Origin: DASPKT01 sp035626475
GTDB lineage: Bacteria; Pseudomonadota; Alphaproteobacteria; Azospirillales; Azospirillaceae
Assembly (NCBI GenBank): GCA_035626475.1
Contig: DASPNP010000080.1
Span: forward strand, 1-50,965
Reading direction: 5' to 3'
DNA: 50,965 nucleotides
Within the stretch, counting starts at the first letter, position 1, and each line of letters begins with the position of its first letter. Below are positions 24,633 to 33,004 of the stretch, one piece after another. Below the pieces are notes generated by a model. It saw nothing but the letters and a program-made list of their open reading frames with translations. It did no database searches and was not told the origin of the DNA. A program made the translations under genes and the position numbers.

Positions 24633-25715
24633 ATGATCACCAACCCAACCTTCATTCACCCGCCGCTGCAGGAGCGGCGCCGGCCGGACCTCTCGGTCGG
24701 CATCGTGCCCCTGCAGTCCTTCACCCTCCTCGCCTTCGCCGCCTTCGTGGACACGCTGCGGCTGGCGGCCGACGAGGGGGACCAGAGCCGCCAGGTCAAT
24801 TGCAGCTGGACCATCGTCGGCTCCACCCTGAAGCCGGTGAAGGCCAGTTGCGGGGCCGAGGTGATGCCGTGGGAGCCGTTGGGCGACCCGCGCCGCTTCA
24901 AGTACATCGTCGTCGTCGGCGGCCTGCTGGGCCGGGGCTCGCACGCGGACCCCGCGACCATCGCCTGGCTGCGCCGCGCCGCGGCCGCCGGCGTGACGCT
25001 GATCGGCATGTGCGTCGGCACCTTCACGCTGCTGCGCGCGGGGCTCATGACGGGACGGCGTTGCTGCATCAGCGCCTATCACGCGCACGACTTCGCCGAG
25101 GAGTTCCCCAACGTCACTCCCATCACCGACCAGTGGTTCGTCGTCGACCGCGACCGCATCACCTGTCCCGGCGGCGTCGCGGCGGCGGATGTCGCGGCCT
25201 ATTTGATCAAGCGGCACTGCGGCGAGGCCTGGGCGCGCAAGAGCCTGCAGCTGTCGCTCATCGACGAGCCGCGGCCGCAGAACCATCCCCAGCCGCTGGC
25301 CACGCCGGCGAAGCCCGTGGAGCATACGCGGCTGCGCAAGGCGATCGCGCTGATCGAGCTGCACCTGAACCGTCCGCCCCATCTGAAGGAACTCGCGGAC
25401 AAGGCCAACCTGTCGCCGCGCCAGCTGCAGCGTCTGTTCAAGCAGGAGTTCGGCGTCGGGCCGCACGTCTTCTCCCGCAACGTCCGCCTGCGCTACGGGC
25501 GCTGGCTGCTGGGCCGCACCGAGCGGACAGTGTCGGACATCGCCGATGCCTGCGGCTTCCGCGATGTCGCTCATTTCTGCCGGCAGTTCCGGGCCTTCTT
25601 CAAGATGTCGCCCTTGCAGGCCCGCGCCGCCGACCGGGCCCAGCCCGCCACGGCGCTCGAGGATCTGCCGTGGCGTCCCGAGGGCGCGGTCCACACCCTG
25701 CGACTGAGCGCATGA
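24633..25715 (+). CDS. GlxA-family regulator (DJ-1/PfpI domain plus AraC HTH)
   Basis: A 360-aa regulator. An N-terminal DJ-1/PfpI-like domain (about 15-200; SVGIVPLQSFTLLAFAAFVDTLRLAADEG, VVVGGLLGRGS, GMCVGTFTLLRAGLM, ITCPGGVAAADVAAYLI) is followed by an AraC-type double HTH (about 235-335; RPPHLKELADKANLSPRQLQRLFKQEFG and SDIADACGFRDVAHFCRQFRAFFKMSP). Relatives sense glycine betaine, carnitine, choline or arginine. GTG 24627 is possible, but GGGAGGG is better spaced for ATG 24633. It sits 3 bases before the PepSY gene, so the two are surely co-transcribed. Confidence 0.87.
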   Translation: MITNPTFIHPPLQERRRPDLSVGIVPLQSFTLLAFAAFVDTLRLAADEGDQSRQVNCSWTIVGSTLKPVKASCGAEVMPWEPLGDPRRFKYIVVVGGLLGRGSHADPATIAWLRRAAAAGVTLIGMCVGTFTLLRAGLMTGRRCCISAYHAHDFAEEFPNVTPITDQWFVVDRDRITCPGGVAAADVAAYLIKRHCGEAWARKSLQLSLIDEPRPQNHPQPLATPAKPVEHTRLRKAIALIELHLNRPPHLKELADKANLSPRQLQRLFKQEFGVGPHVFSRNVRLRYGRWLLGRTERTVSDIADACGFRDVAHFCRQFRAFFKMSPLQARAADRAQPATALEDLPWRPEGAVHTLRLSA

Positions 25716-25718
25716 GGC

Positions 25719-26729
25719 ATGAAGACCCCCCGCCTCTACCGCCTGCACAGGCTCGTTGGTCTGGCAGCTGCCGGCTTCCTGGTGCTGTTCGCCGCCACTG
25801 GGATGCTCATCCCCTTCAAGGACCGGCTTCTCGCCCTCACCCATCCCCGGCTGTTCGGCGAGGCGCCGGGCGCCCGGCCGGCTGATCTCGACACGCTCGT
25901 CGGCGCGGCCGCGGCCGCCGTGCCGGGCGGTTCGGTGATCTGGCTGCGCCCCGCCGTGACGCCGGGCGGCGCCGTAACAGCGCGGGTGGCGGCGCCGGAG
26001 GCGGGCAAGGTCCTGGTGGTGCTGGCTCCCGACGCCGCACTGCGGGGCGTCATCGACCCGTCCCGCGACCCGGTGCTGCTCGCCGTGGATTTTCACGGAT
26101 CGCTGCTGCTGGGAAACGCGGGCCACGCCGGCGTGATGGTGCTGGCGCTGCCGGCCATCGGCGCCACCCTCCTCGGGCTGTGGCTCTGGCTGCGCATCCG
26201 CGTGGCCGGCAAACCCATCGCTTGGCGGCGCTTGAGCACATGGCATCGCGGCATCGGCGCCATGGCCACGCTGCCGCTCCTGCTGCTGGCCATGTCCGGC
26301 TTGGTGCTGGCGGCGCTGCCCTGGATGCCGGAAACTCCCCCCCCTCCGACCTCCACCGCGCCGCTGCCGCCCTTATCCCTCGCCGCGACGGCGGCCGGCG
26401 CGGCATTCCCGGAGCACCGGCTCGCGCAGGTCAATCCGGGCGAGCCCGGGGGCGTCCATCAACTGCGTCTGGCCGACCGCTTCGGCCGGCTGGTCGTGGT
26501 CGAGGTGGCGGCCGACGGCATTCCCCGCCCGGAGGCTGGCCCCGCGGGCCTGGCGGACGGGTTGACCCGCTTGGCGACCGCCATTCATGGGTGGACGTTC
26601 CTGGGAGCGCTCAGCCCCGCCGTCACGCTGCTTCTGGGCCTGCTGGTGCTGGCCATGGGTGGATCCGGCGTCTGGATGTGGGTCCGCCGCCGTCCTGCCC
26701 CCCGCCGCCCGGCGGCAGCCCGGCGCTGA
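25719..26729 (+). CDS. PepSY-associated transmembrane (PepSY_TM) protein
   Basis: A 336-aa inner-membrane protein. The N-terminal helix (LHRLVGLAAAGFLVLFAATGMLIPF), the central pair of helices (MVLALPAIGATLLGLWLWLRI and MATLPLLLLAMSGLVLAAL) and the C-terminal helix (AVTLLLGLLVLAMGGSGVWMWV) with histidines at their ends (RLHRLVG, STWHRGIG, IHGWTF) are typical of PepSY_TM proteins. Several of these bind heme and reduce ferric siderophores in the periplasm. Periplasmic loops hold the PepSY-like part. Pairing with a GlxA regulator is unusual. A tie to the TonB receptor at 16863 is possible but the genes are not adjacent. Confidence 0.8.
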   Translation: MKTPRLYRLHRLVGLAAAGFLVLFAATGMLIPFKDRLLALTHPRLFGEAPGARPADLDTLVGAAAAAVPGGSVIWLRPAVTPGGAVTARVAAPEAGKVLVVLAPDAALRGVIDPSRDPVLLAVDFHGSLLLGNAGHAGVMVLALPAIGATLLGLWLWLRIRVAGKPIAWRRLSTWHRGIGAMATLPLLLLAMSGLVLAALPWMPETPPPPTSTAPLPPLSLAATAAGAAFPEHRLAQVNPGEPGGVHQLRLADRFGRLVVVEVAADGIPRPEAGPAGLADGLTRLATAIHGWTFLGALSPAVTLLLGLLVLAMGGSGVWMWVRRRPAPRRPAAARR

Positions 26730-26754
26730 CCGGCCCGGGACGGCGTCCGCCCGT

Positions 26755-27486
26755 TCAGAGCGTCAGGCAGGCGCTGGCGCGGACCACCCGCGGATGGGTG
26801 CGGTAAGCGGCCAAGCGGCCGAACACTCGCTCATAGCCGCCGGCGGGGTTGATCGTCCGGAGCGCCTCGTCGAAGGATTGCAGATGCGTCGCGTCGTCCT
26901 CGGCGAAGCGCCCACTCAGATGGATCTGGTTCCAGGGCGGCATGCCGGCGCCCCGGACCAGCACCTCGACGGTCTCGGCTGCCAGGAAATCGACCGCGCG
27001 GCCCCGCTCCATGAGCAGCGCCATCGCCGGGCCGCTGTTGACGCGCATGCTGTCGCGATACTCGTCCAGATGCCCCTCGCCCACGTCGATGTACTCGATC
27101 TCGACGTAAGGGCTCAGGCCGCGTGCAAGCGCGGCGCGGCTCGGCCCGGCGTGGTAGGAGGCAGGGGTCCGCCGCAGCACCTCGCGCCGCCGGGTCACCG
27201 CCGATGTTCGCACGCGCCGCGCCGGTGAGGCGAGCGCCGCGACGATCGGGTCGGCGCCAACGCCGGGCGCCAGGACGGTCCATGACAGAAAGTCCCAGGC
27301 GGGCCAGGCGGCGCTCTCCCGGAGGACCGCGTCGTGCCGGTACAGCGCGTGGCTTTCGATCAGCCCGTCGGCCCGCAGTTCCTCCAGCCGGCGGAGATGG
27401 GCCGCCCGGTAATCGACGACATAGTCGGCGGCGGCGCCGATGTCGAGTTGAAGACATTCAGCGAGAATCAATCCCTGATCCGGCAT
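26755..27486 (-). CDS. Hypothetical protein with two ferredoxin-like (dimeric alpha-beta) repeats
   Basis: I do not recognise this 243-aa protein as a named family. Two similar halves can be seen: about 5-90 (LILAECLQLDIGAAADYVVDYR, then AWDFLSWTVLAPGVG) and about 130-225 (YVEIEYIDVGEGHLDEYRDSM, then NQIHLSGRFAED). Each follows a strand-helix-strand plan like EthD/NIPSNAP-type dimeric alpha-beta barrels. ATG 27486 gives a first strand right after the start; the open frame reaches 27621. It lies downstream of the M55 aminopeptidase on the same strand (162-base gap). Function unknown. Confidence 0.6.
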   Translation of the reverse strand: MPDQGLILAECLQLDIGAAADYVVDYRAAHLRRLEELRADGLIESHALYRHDAVLRESAAWPAWDFLSWTVLAPGVGADPIVAALASPARRVRTSAVTRRREVLRRTPASYHAGPSRAALARGLSPYVEIEYIDVGEGHLDEYRDSMRVNSGPAMALLMERGRAVDFLAAETVEVLVRGAGMPPWNQIHLSGRFAEDDATHLQSFDEALRTINPAGGYERVFGRLAAYRTHPRVVRASACLTL

Positions 27487-27648
27487 TGTGCGTCCGTCCG
27501 TGCGGGTTTCCGGCGCGGGGACCAATGCCCCGACTTGTGCCCGCTTCAATTGTTCACCAAGTGGCTTGAAGCGGTCAGGCGCGCCTGGCGCGAATGGCGC
27601 ATCGCGCATGTGTTTGGCCATTTCCGGACAAGCCGGACCTCCCGCGGC

Positions 27649-28482
27649 TCAGCCGGTGTAACGGGGGTCGTGCGTCTTGCCCATGAACTGGGTGAAGACG
27701 ATGAAGCGCATCGCCTCGACCATGTCGGCCGCGACATAGCGGATCGTGTAGGGATCCATGCGCTGGAACTGGGGCATCAGCTCCATGATCTCGACCATGA
27801 TCCGGTTGTTGAACTCCAGCTCCACGGTGATTGGGCCGGGCAGCACCAGCGGCGCGAGGGCGGTCCGGCGCTGGATCCCCCGTGTCACCGCGTCGGCGAT
27901 CAGCCGGTGCGCCTCCGCCGGGCCGGTCGTGATGACGGAGCGCCAGCCATAGGCGCGCTTGACGATCGCCGCCTCGATCTCCGGCAGCCAAGCCCGCGTC
28001 TCGGCGACGGCAGCCTCATCGCCGCTGATGGCGACCACGGGAACGCCGAAGGCGCCGGCGAGGGCGGCGTTGCCGTAGCTCTCGGAGATGGTGACGCCGT
28101 TCAGGCGGATGGCGCGCCAGCCGAAATAGGTGTGGCAGAGCGTGCCGGACGGCGCGTGGGTGGAGCCGTGATAGCCGATCAGCACCGCCGCCTCGACTCC
28201 GGGCTCCTCCACCCCCTGCATCTGCAGCAGCGGGCGGGGCCAGCCGCGCACCAGCCGCACCCGCTCGGGCAGGGCCTCGACGAGGATGTTCTGGGCGTTG
28301 CCGTGGCTGTCGGCGACGATCACCTCCGCGGCACCGGCCGCGAGCGCCGCCCGCGCCGCGACGACAACCTCGTCGGTCATCCAGCGGCGGGCGCGCTCCC
28401 ATTCGAAATCCTTCGGGCCGCCGGCGTCGAAGGTCGAGAAACCCGCGACGCCCTCGATGTCCGCCGAGATGAAGACCTTCAT
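27649..28482 (-). CDS. M55-family D-aminopeptidase (DppA-like)
   Basis: A 277-aa zinc peptidase. All DppA metal ligands align: D8 and E10 (ISADIEGVAG), H60 (VADSHGNAQ), H105 (IGYHGSTHA) and E134 (TISESYGNA). The catalytic histidine H117 lies in LCHTYFGW. Bacillus DppA removes N-terminal D-amino acids (D-Ala-D-Ala, D-Ala-Gly-Gly) as a self-compartmentalised decamer, so this protein probably trims D-residues in the cytosol. GGAGGGG is 7 bases before ATG 28482; GTG 28488 is less well placed. It diverges from the second S12 hydrolase. Confidence 0.9.
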   Translation of the reverse strand: MKVFISADIEGVAGFSTFDAGGPKDFEWERARRWMTDEVVVAARAALAAGAAEVIVADSHGNAQNILVEALPERVRLVRGWPRPLLQMQGVEEPGVEAAVLIGYHGSTHAPSGTLCHTYFGWRAIRLNGVTISESYGNAALAGAFGVPVVAISGDEAAVAETRAWLPEIEAAIVKRAYGWRSVITTGPAEAHRLIADAVTRGIQRRTALAPLVLPGPITVELEFNNRIMVEIMELMPQFQRMDPYTIRYVAADMVEAMRFIVFTQFMGKTHDPRYTG

Positions 28483-28661
28483 GACCACGCCCCTCCATCG
28501 GAATCAGCCCACCGTTCCGGATAGCCGCCGACGCGGCCGGGCGTCAGCCCAGGAGCGACGTTCGCGCGGTGTCTTCGCGCCGTCGCGGCGCCCCTGCCCT
28601 GCGGCCGCGAGCACGTTGCGTTAGCCTTGCTCCTCTTCTGGCCCCGCGCCACAGGCCGACC

Positions 28662-30005
28662 ATGTCCGATCCCTTCCCCCAGCTCGACGCCGCCTTCTCA
28701 GACCAGATCCGCGACTACATGGCGGCCATGGGACTACCCGGCCTCGCCGTCGCCGTCGCCGTCGCCCGCAGGGGAGATGTCCGGGGCAGCCAGCGCTGCT
28801 TCGGCATGGCGTCTCTCGACTATCGGGTGCCGGTGGCGCCGTGCACGCTGTTCCACCTGGGCTCGGTCGGCAAGCACATCACCGCCGCGGCGGTGCTGCT
28901 GTTGGTGGAGGAAGGGCGTATCAGCCTCGACGATCCCATCTCCCTGCATGTCGCCGGCCTGCCGGAAGCTTGGCGCCAAGCCAGCGTGCGCCACTGCCTC
29001 ACCATGACCTCGGGCATTCCGGATTACGAGGCGGGCTTCAGCTGGGACAGGCCGCACGGCCGCGCCGACGTGATCGCACGGGCGAACCAGGAGCCACCCG
29101 CCTTCGCGCCCGGCGAGGGCTGGCGCTACAGCAACACGGGCTACATGCTGCTGGGCTGGCTCATCGAGGACGTCGCGGGAATGCCCTATCCCGACTTGGT
29201 GCGCACGCGCCTGCTGGAGCGCGCCGGCCTCAGCCGCAGCCGCTCCGACGATGCCGGCCGTCCCATCGCGAACCGCGCCTCGCCCTATCTGTCCGGCCCC
29301 GGAGGGTTCCGCCACGCGGTCCGTCCCGACGGCGCCGTGTCGGCTTGGCCGGACGGGGGCATTCTCATGGCCCCGGCGGAGTTCCCGGCCTGGCACGACG
29401 CGCTGTGGGGAGGTCGGCTGGTCTCCGGGGCCTCCCTGGCGGCCCTGGTGGAGCCCGTGATGCTGACCGGCGGCGCCGTCCATCCCTACGGCATGGGGGT
29501 CCGGCTCGATCCCGCCGACGACGCCGTCGGCCACGGCGGTTGGATACCGGGATTCTGCACGCACTGGCTCACCCTGCCCGCCCAGGATCTGGGCGTTCTG
29601 GTCACCACCAACGGGGAGCCCCGGATCATGGGCAGCCTGGCCGGCGTGGCGGCCCTGGCGGCGGAGACGGTGTCTCCCGGCAGCACCTGGCGGGGATGGC
29701 CGGAACTGGAGGATGCGGATCCGGACCGGACCGCCCGGTTGCTCCACCTCGTCCTGGACCGGAGCAACATGGATCACCGTTGGTTCGCGCCCGAGATGGC
29801 CGTGCGCTCAGCCGGTGACCTGACCCGGGCCGGCGTGCCCGACTTCAGCGGCCACGGCCGCCCGGACCGCGTGGAGCTGGTCTGGGAGGGCGCATTCCGC
29901 GGGCGGCCGGTACGGCGGCTCCGGCTCGCCTGGGGGCCCGCTGCGCTGTGCCTGTCGGCCGGCTACACGCCGGACGGCAGGATCGCCTGGACCCAGGTCG
30001 GCTGA
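28662..30005 (+). CDS. Serine hydrolase, beta-lactamase class C / S12 family (copy 2)
   Basis: A 447-aa S12-type hydrolase: S68-x-x-K71 (LGSVGKHITAAA), Y156-x-N (WRYSNTGYMLLG), and VGHGGWIPGF near residue 290 as third motif. LTMTSGIPDYEAG is the typical loop after the second helix of D-aminopeptidase/esterase members. The C-terminal 130 residues form a beta-rich extra domain. No signal peptide is visible, so it is probably cytosolic. It is divergent from the M55 D-aminopeptidase (179-base spacer), suggesting a shared task on D-amino-acid peptides or amides. Only a weak AGG precedes ATG 28662, so the start is less certain than the gene. Confidence 0.82.
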   Translation: MSDPFPQLDAAFSDQIRDYMAAMGLPGLAVAVAVARRGDVRGSQRCFGMASLDYRVPVAPCTLFHLGSVGKHITAAAVLLLVEEGRISLDDPISLHVAGLPEAWRQASVRHCLTMTSGIPDYEAGFSWDRPHGRADVIARANQEPPAFAPGEGWRYSNTGYMLLGWLIEDVAGMPYPDLVRTRLLERAGLSRSRSDDAGRPIANRASPYLSGPGGFRHAVRPDGAVSAWPDGGILMAPAEFPAWHDALWGGRLVSGASLAALVEPVMLTGGAVHPYGMGVRLDPADDAVGHGGWIPGFCTHWLTLPAQDLGVLVTTNGEPRIMGSLAGVAALAAETVSPGSTWRGWPELEDADPDRTARLLHLVLDRSNMDHRWFAPEMAVRSAGDLTRAGVPDFSGHGRPDRVELVWEGAFRGRPVRRLRLAWGPAALCLSAGYTPDGRIAWTQVG

Positions 30006-30017
30006 GGCGATGCCCGG

Positions 30018-31532
30018 TCAGGGGCGGACGTCGCCGGGAGGCGTCTGGTCGCCGACCAGCACATACTTGGTCTCCAGGTAATCCTCTAGCCCTTGCCGGC
30101 CCCCCTCGCGGCCGAGCCCGCTCTGTTTCACCCCGCCAAACGGCGCCACCTCGGTCGAGACCAGGCTCTCATTCAAGCCTACGACACCCGCCTCCAGCGC
30201 CTCGGAGACGCGCAGGGCGCGACCGAGGTCGCGGGTATAGATGTACGCGGCCAAGCCATGCTCGGTGCCGTTGGCCAGCCGCACGGCCGCCGCCTCGCCC
30301 GAGAACCGCATCAGGGGCGCCACCGGCCCGAAGATCTCCTCCCGGGCCACCGCCATGTCCGGCGTGACCTCCGTCAACAAGGTCGGCTCGAAGAAGGTGC
30401 CGCCCCGCGCATGGCGACCGCCGCCGAGCACCAGCCGGGCGCCCTTCTCCAGCGCGTCGGACACCTGCCGTTCCAGCCGCGCAACCGCCGCTTGGTTGAT
30501 GAGCGGACCAATGTCGGTGCCGTCCTGGCGGCCGTCCCCCACGACGAGCCCGGCCGTGGCTTCGGCAAGCCGCTCGGCGAAGCTGTCGTAGATCCCCTCC
30601 GCCACCAGCAGCCGGTTGGGGCAGATGCAGGTCTGGCCGGCGTTGCGGAACTTGGCGGCGACGGCACCCGCGACCGCCAGATCGAGATCGGCATCCTCGA
30701 AGACGATAAAGGCGGCATTGCCCCCCAGTTCCAGGCTCAGCCGCTTGACCGTGCCGGCGCAGGCGGCCATCAGCGCGCGGCCGGTCGCGGTCGATCCGGT
30801 GAAGCTCAGCAGGCGCACCTGCGGGCTGCCGGTCAACACCGAACCGACGGCGGGCGTGTTCTCCCGCGAGGCGGGCAGCACCGCGAGCAGCCCCGGCGGC
30901 AGCCCGGCTCGCTCGGCCAGAACGGCCAGCGCCAGCGCGCTCAGTGGGGACAGCTCGGAGGGCTTGACGATGACGGGGCAACCGGCTGCCAGGGCCGGCG
31001 CGCATTTGCGCGCGACCAGGCCGAGCGGAAAGTTCCAGGGCGTGATCGCCGCGACGATGCCGACGGGCTCGCGCAGGACGAGGACCCGGGCGTCCGGACG
31101 GTGGCTCGGCACGATCTCACCGTAAGCGCGCCGCCCTTCCTCGGCGAACCAGTCCAGATAGGCGGCGGCGGACGCCACCTCCGCCCGGGCCTCGCGCAGC
31201 GGCTTGCCGACCTCGGCGCAGATGAGTTGCGCCAGATCCTCGGCATTGGTGAGCAGCTGGGCCGCCCACCGGCGAAGGAACCCGCCGCGCTCCCTGGCGG
31301 TCAGCCGCCGCCAGGGAGCGCCGGCGGACGGGGCCGCGGCGATGGCATGCGCCGCGTCCTGGGCATCGAGGTCGGCCACGTCGGTGATCCAGCCGCCGTT
31401 GGCCGGATCATGGACAGCGAAGCGGCGGCCGCTCGCGGCCGGCTGCCACAGCCCGTCGATGAAGGCCTCGGCGCGCAACAGCGTGCCATCCGCCAAGCGC
31501 GGTGGGGCAGGAGGGTCGGCGGCAGCGGGCAT
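30018..31532 (-). CDS. Aldehyde dehydrogenase, succinate-semialdehyde dehydrogenase-like
   Basis: A 504-aa NAD(P)-dependent aldehyde dehydrogenase with the cofactor motif ITPWNFPLGLVARKCAPALAAG, the base LSLELGGNAAFIVFEDAD, the nucleophile Cys in FRNAGQTCICPNR and the C-terminal PFGGVKQSGLGREGG. These are the forms seen in GabD. It may oxidise succinate semialdehyde or a related omega-oxo acid, the product expected from the omega-aminotransferase at 23154. CAGGAG precedes ATG 31532. It converges on the S12 gene (12-base gap) and is divergent from alanine racemase. Confidence 0.82.
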   Translation of the reverse strand: MPAAADPPAPPRLADGTLLRAEAFIDGLWQPAASGRRFAVHDPANGGWITDVADLDAQDAAHAIAAAPSAGAPWRRLTARERGGFLRRWAAQLLTNAEDLAQLICAEVGKPLREARAEVASAAAYLDWFAEEGRRAYGEIVPSHRPDARVLVLREPVGIVAAITPWNFPLGLVARKCAPALAAGCPVIVKPSELSPLSALALAVLAERAGLPPGLLAVLPASRENTPAVGSVLTGSPQVRLLSFTGSTATGRALMAACAGTVKRLSLELGGNAAFIVFEDADLDLAVAGAVAAKFRNAGQTCICPNRLLVAEGIYDSFAERLAEATAGLVVGDGRQDGTDIGPLINQAAVARLERQVSDALEKGARLVLGGGRHARGGTFFEPTLLTEVTPDMAVAREEIFGPVAPLMRFSGEAAAVRLANGTEHGLAAYIYTRDLGRALRVSEALEAGVVGLNESLVSTEVAPFGGVKQSGLGREGGRQGLEDYLETKYVLVGDQTPPGDVRP

Positions 31533-31720
31533 GGTCGGGCTCCTGGCAGTGGCTGGCTGGGGCGTCTTCCCGCCCGTCTTAGACCAGGGGCGGGGGCGCC
31601 GGAATATCGCCAGGCGACATCCCGCGGTCTGCGCGCGGCATGGAAGCCGACCGGCCTTGCGCCGTCCTGCGCGGATGGCGAGCGTCGTGCCGTCCACTCC
31701 CACCATGACAGGAGGACACC

Positions 31721-33001
31721 ATGGACACGGTCGCGGGCGGTAACGCCGGTGACGGGAGCCGTCCACCGACGGGTCCCACCTTGACGATCGATCTGGATGC
31801 CCTTGAGCGCAACTATCGCCGCCTGCTGCAGGCGGCGGCGCCGGGAGCCTGCGGCGCGACCGTCAAGGCCAACGCCTACGGCCTGGGAGCGGCGCCGGTG
31901 GTCGAGCGGCTGCGGTCCGCGGGATGCCGGCATTTCTTCGTCGCCACCTATGACGAGGCGCTGGCAATCCGGGTGGCGGCGGGCACGGCGTGCATCTACG
32001 TGCTGGGCGGGCTGCCGGCCGGTTTGGAGAACGAGGCGCTGCGCCTCGGCATCCGGCCGGTCGTCAACGAGGCGGAACAGCTGGAGCGCTGGACGGCAGC
32101 CCTGCACCGGGTCGCGTTGCGTCGTCGCGCGCCCGTGCAGATCGACACCGGCATGGGACGGTTGGGGTTCGACCCACGGGAGATTACCCTGTCGGCGACG
32201 CTGCGCCGACGGCTGGCCGAGTTCCCCACCGCCTTCTGGATGACCCACCTCGCCTGCGCCGACGATCCGGCGCACCCGCTGAACCGCCACCAGGTCGAGG
32301 CGTTCGGGCGGGTGCTGGCGCACCTGCCGCAACGGCCGACCAGCATCGGCAACTCCGCCGGCACTCTCCTCGGCGCTCCGTTCTGCGGCGACATCGCGCG
32401 GCCGGGCCTTGCGCTCTACGGCGGCAATCCCTTCGAGGACAGGGAGGTGCCGCTCGACACGGTCGTCCGGCTGCACGGCCATGTGCTGCAGGTCCGCGCG
32501 GCCGAAGCCGGCGACACCGTCGGCTATGGTGGAGCCCATCGGGTCGAGCGGTCCGGCCGGATCGCCACCATTCAATGCGGCTACGCCGACGGCTTTCCCC
32601 GCGCCGCTTGGCCGGGCGGCGCCGTCGCTATCCAGGGCGTACGGGTTCCCATCGTCGGCCGCGTCTCGATGGACGCCATCATGGCCGACATATCGGCCCT
32701 GCCCGAGGCCGCCGTCGGTCCGGGGACCAGCGTCGAGATCATCGGCGACACGATCGGCCTGCGCGCGTTCGCCGCCCAGGCCGGCACCATCGAGCACGAG
32801 GCTCTCGCCCGCCTCGGCCGGCGCCTGCACCGCCACTACCTGGGACGCACCACGGCGACGCGGCCGTCGGCCGGCGCGCCGGAGCCGGGTTGCCTGCCCG
32901 TGCCGTCCGTCTGTCGCGATGCGCCAAGCGGCGCGGCGGCGCTTTACGACCGTGGGCACGTCACGGCTGAGTATTTCCGAGACCGAGTTGCAGGAGACTG
33001 A
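31721..33001 (+). CDS. alr: Alanine racemase with C-terminal extension
   Basis: A 426-aa PLP enzyme that interconverts L- and D-alanine. K49 (ATVKANAYGLG) is the PLP lysine; the opposing catalytic tyrosine lies in DTVGYGGAHR, followed by CGYADGFPRA and GRVSMDAIMADIS, all standard. Members normally end at about the LGRRLHRHYLG segment (near residue 377). Here some 49 more residues follow, Pro/Ala-rich, with DRGHVTAEYFRDRV at the end. AGGAGGACACC precedes ATG 31721. The class IV aminotransferase starts 3 bases after the stop, its ribosome site lying inside the alr end. A catabolic rather than cell-wall role is likely. Confidence 0.9.
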   Translation: MDTVAGGNAGDGSRPPTGPTLTIDLDALERNYRRLLQAAAPGACGATVKANAYGLGAAPVVERLRSAGCRHFFVATYDEALAIRVAAGTACIYVLGGLPAGLENEALRLGIRPVVNEAEQLERWTAALHRVALRRRAPVQIDTGMGRLGFDPREITLSATLRRRLAEFPTAFWMTHLACADDPAHPLNRHQVEAFGRVLAHLPQRPTSIGNSAGTLLGAPFCGDIARPGLALYGGNPFEDREVPLDTVVRLHGHVLQVRAAEAGDTVGYGGAHRVERSGRIATIQCGYADGFPRAAWPGGAVAIQGVRVPIVGRVSMDAIMADISALPEAAVGPGTSVEIIGDTIGLRAFAAQAGTIEHEALARLGRRLHRHYLGRTTATRPSAGAPEPGCLPVPSVCRDAPSGAAALYDRGHVTAEYFRDRVAGD

Positions 33002-33004
33002 CCC

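Noticed and set aside
23121..26246. Minus-strand open frame of 1041 codons
   Set aside because: It lies opposite the aminotransferase, GlxA and PepSY genes, is rich in Arg, Gly, His and Gln, and shows no domain. Long antisense frames are expected in DNA this GC-rich.
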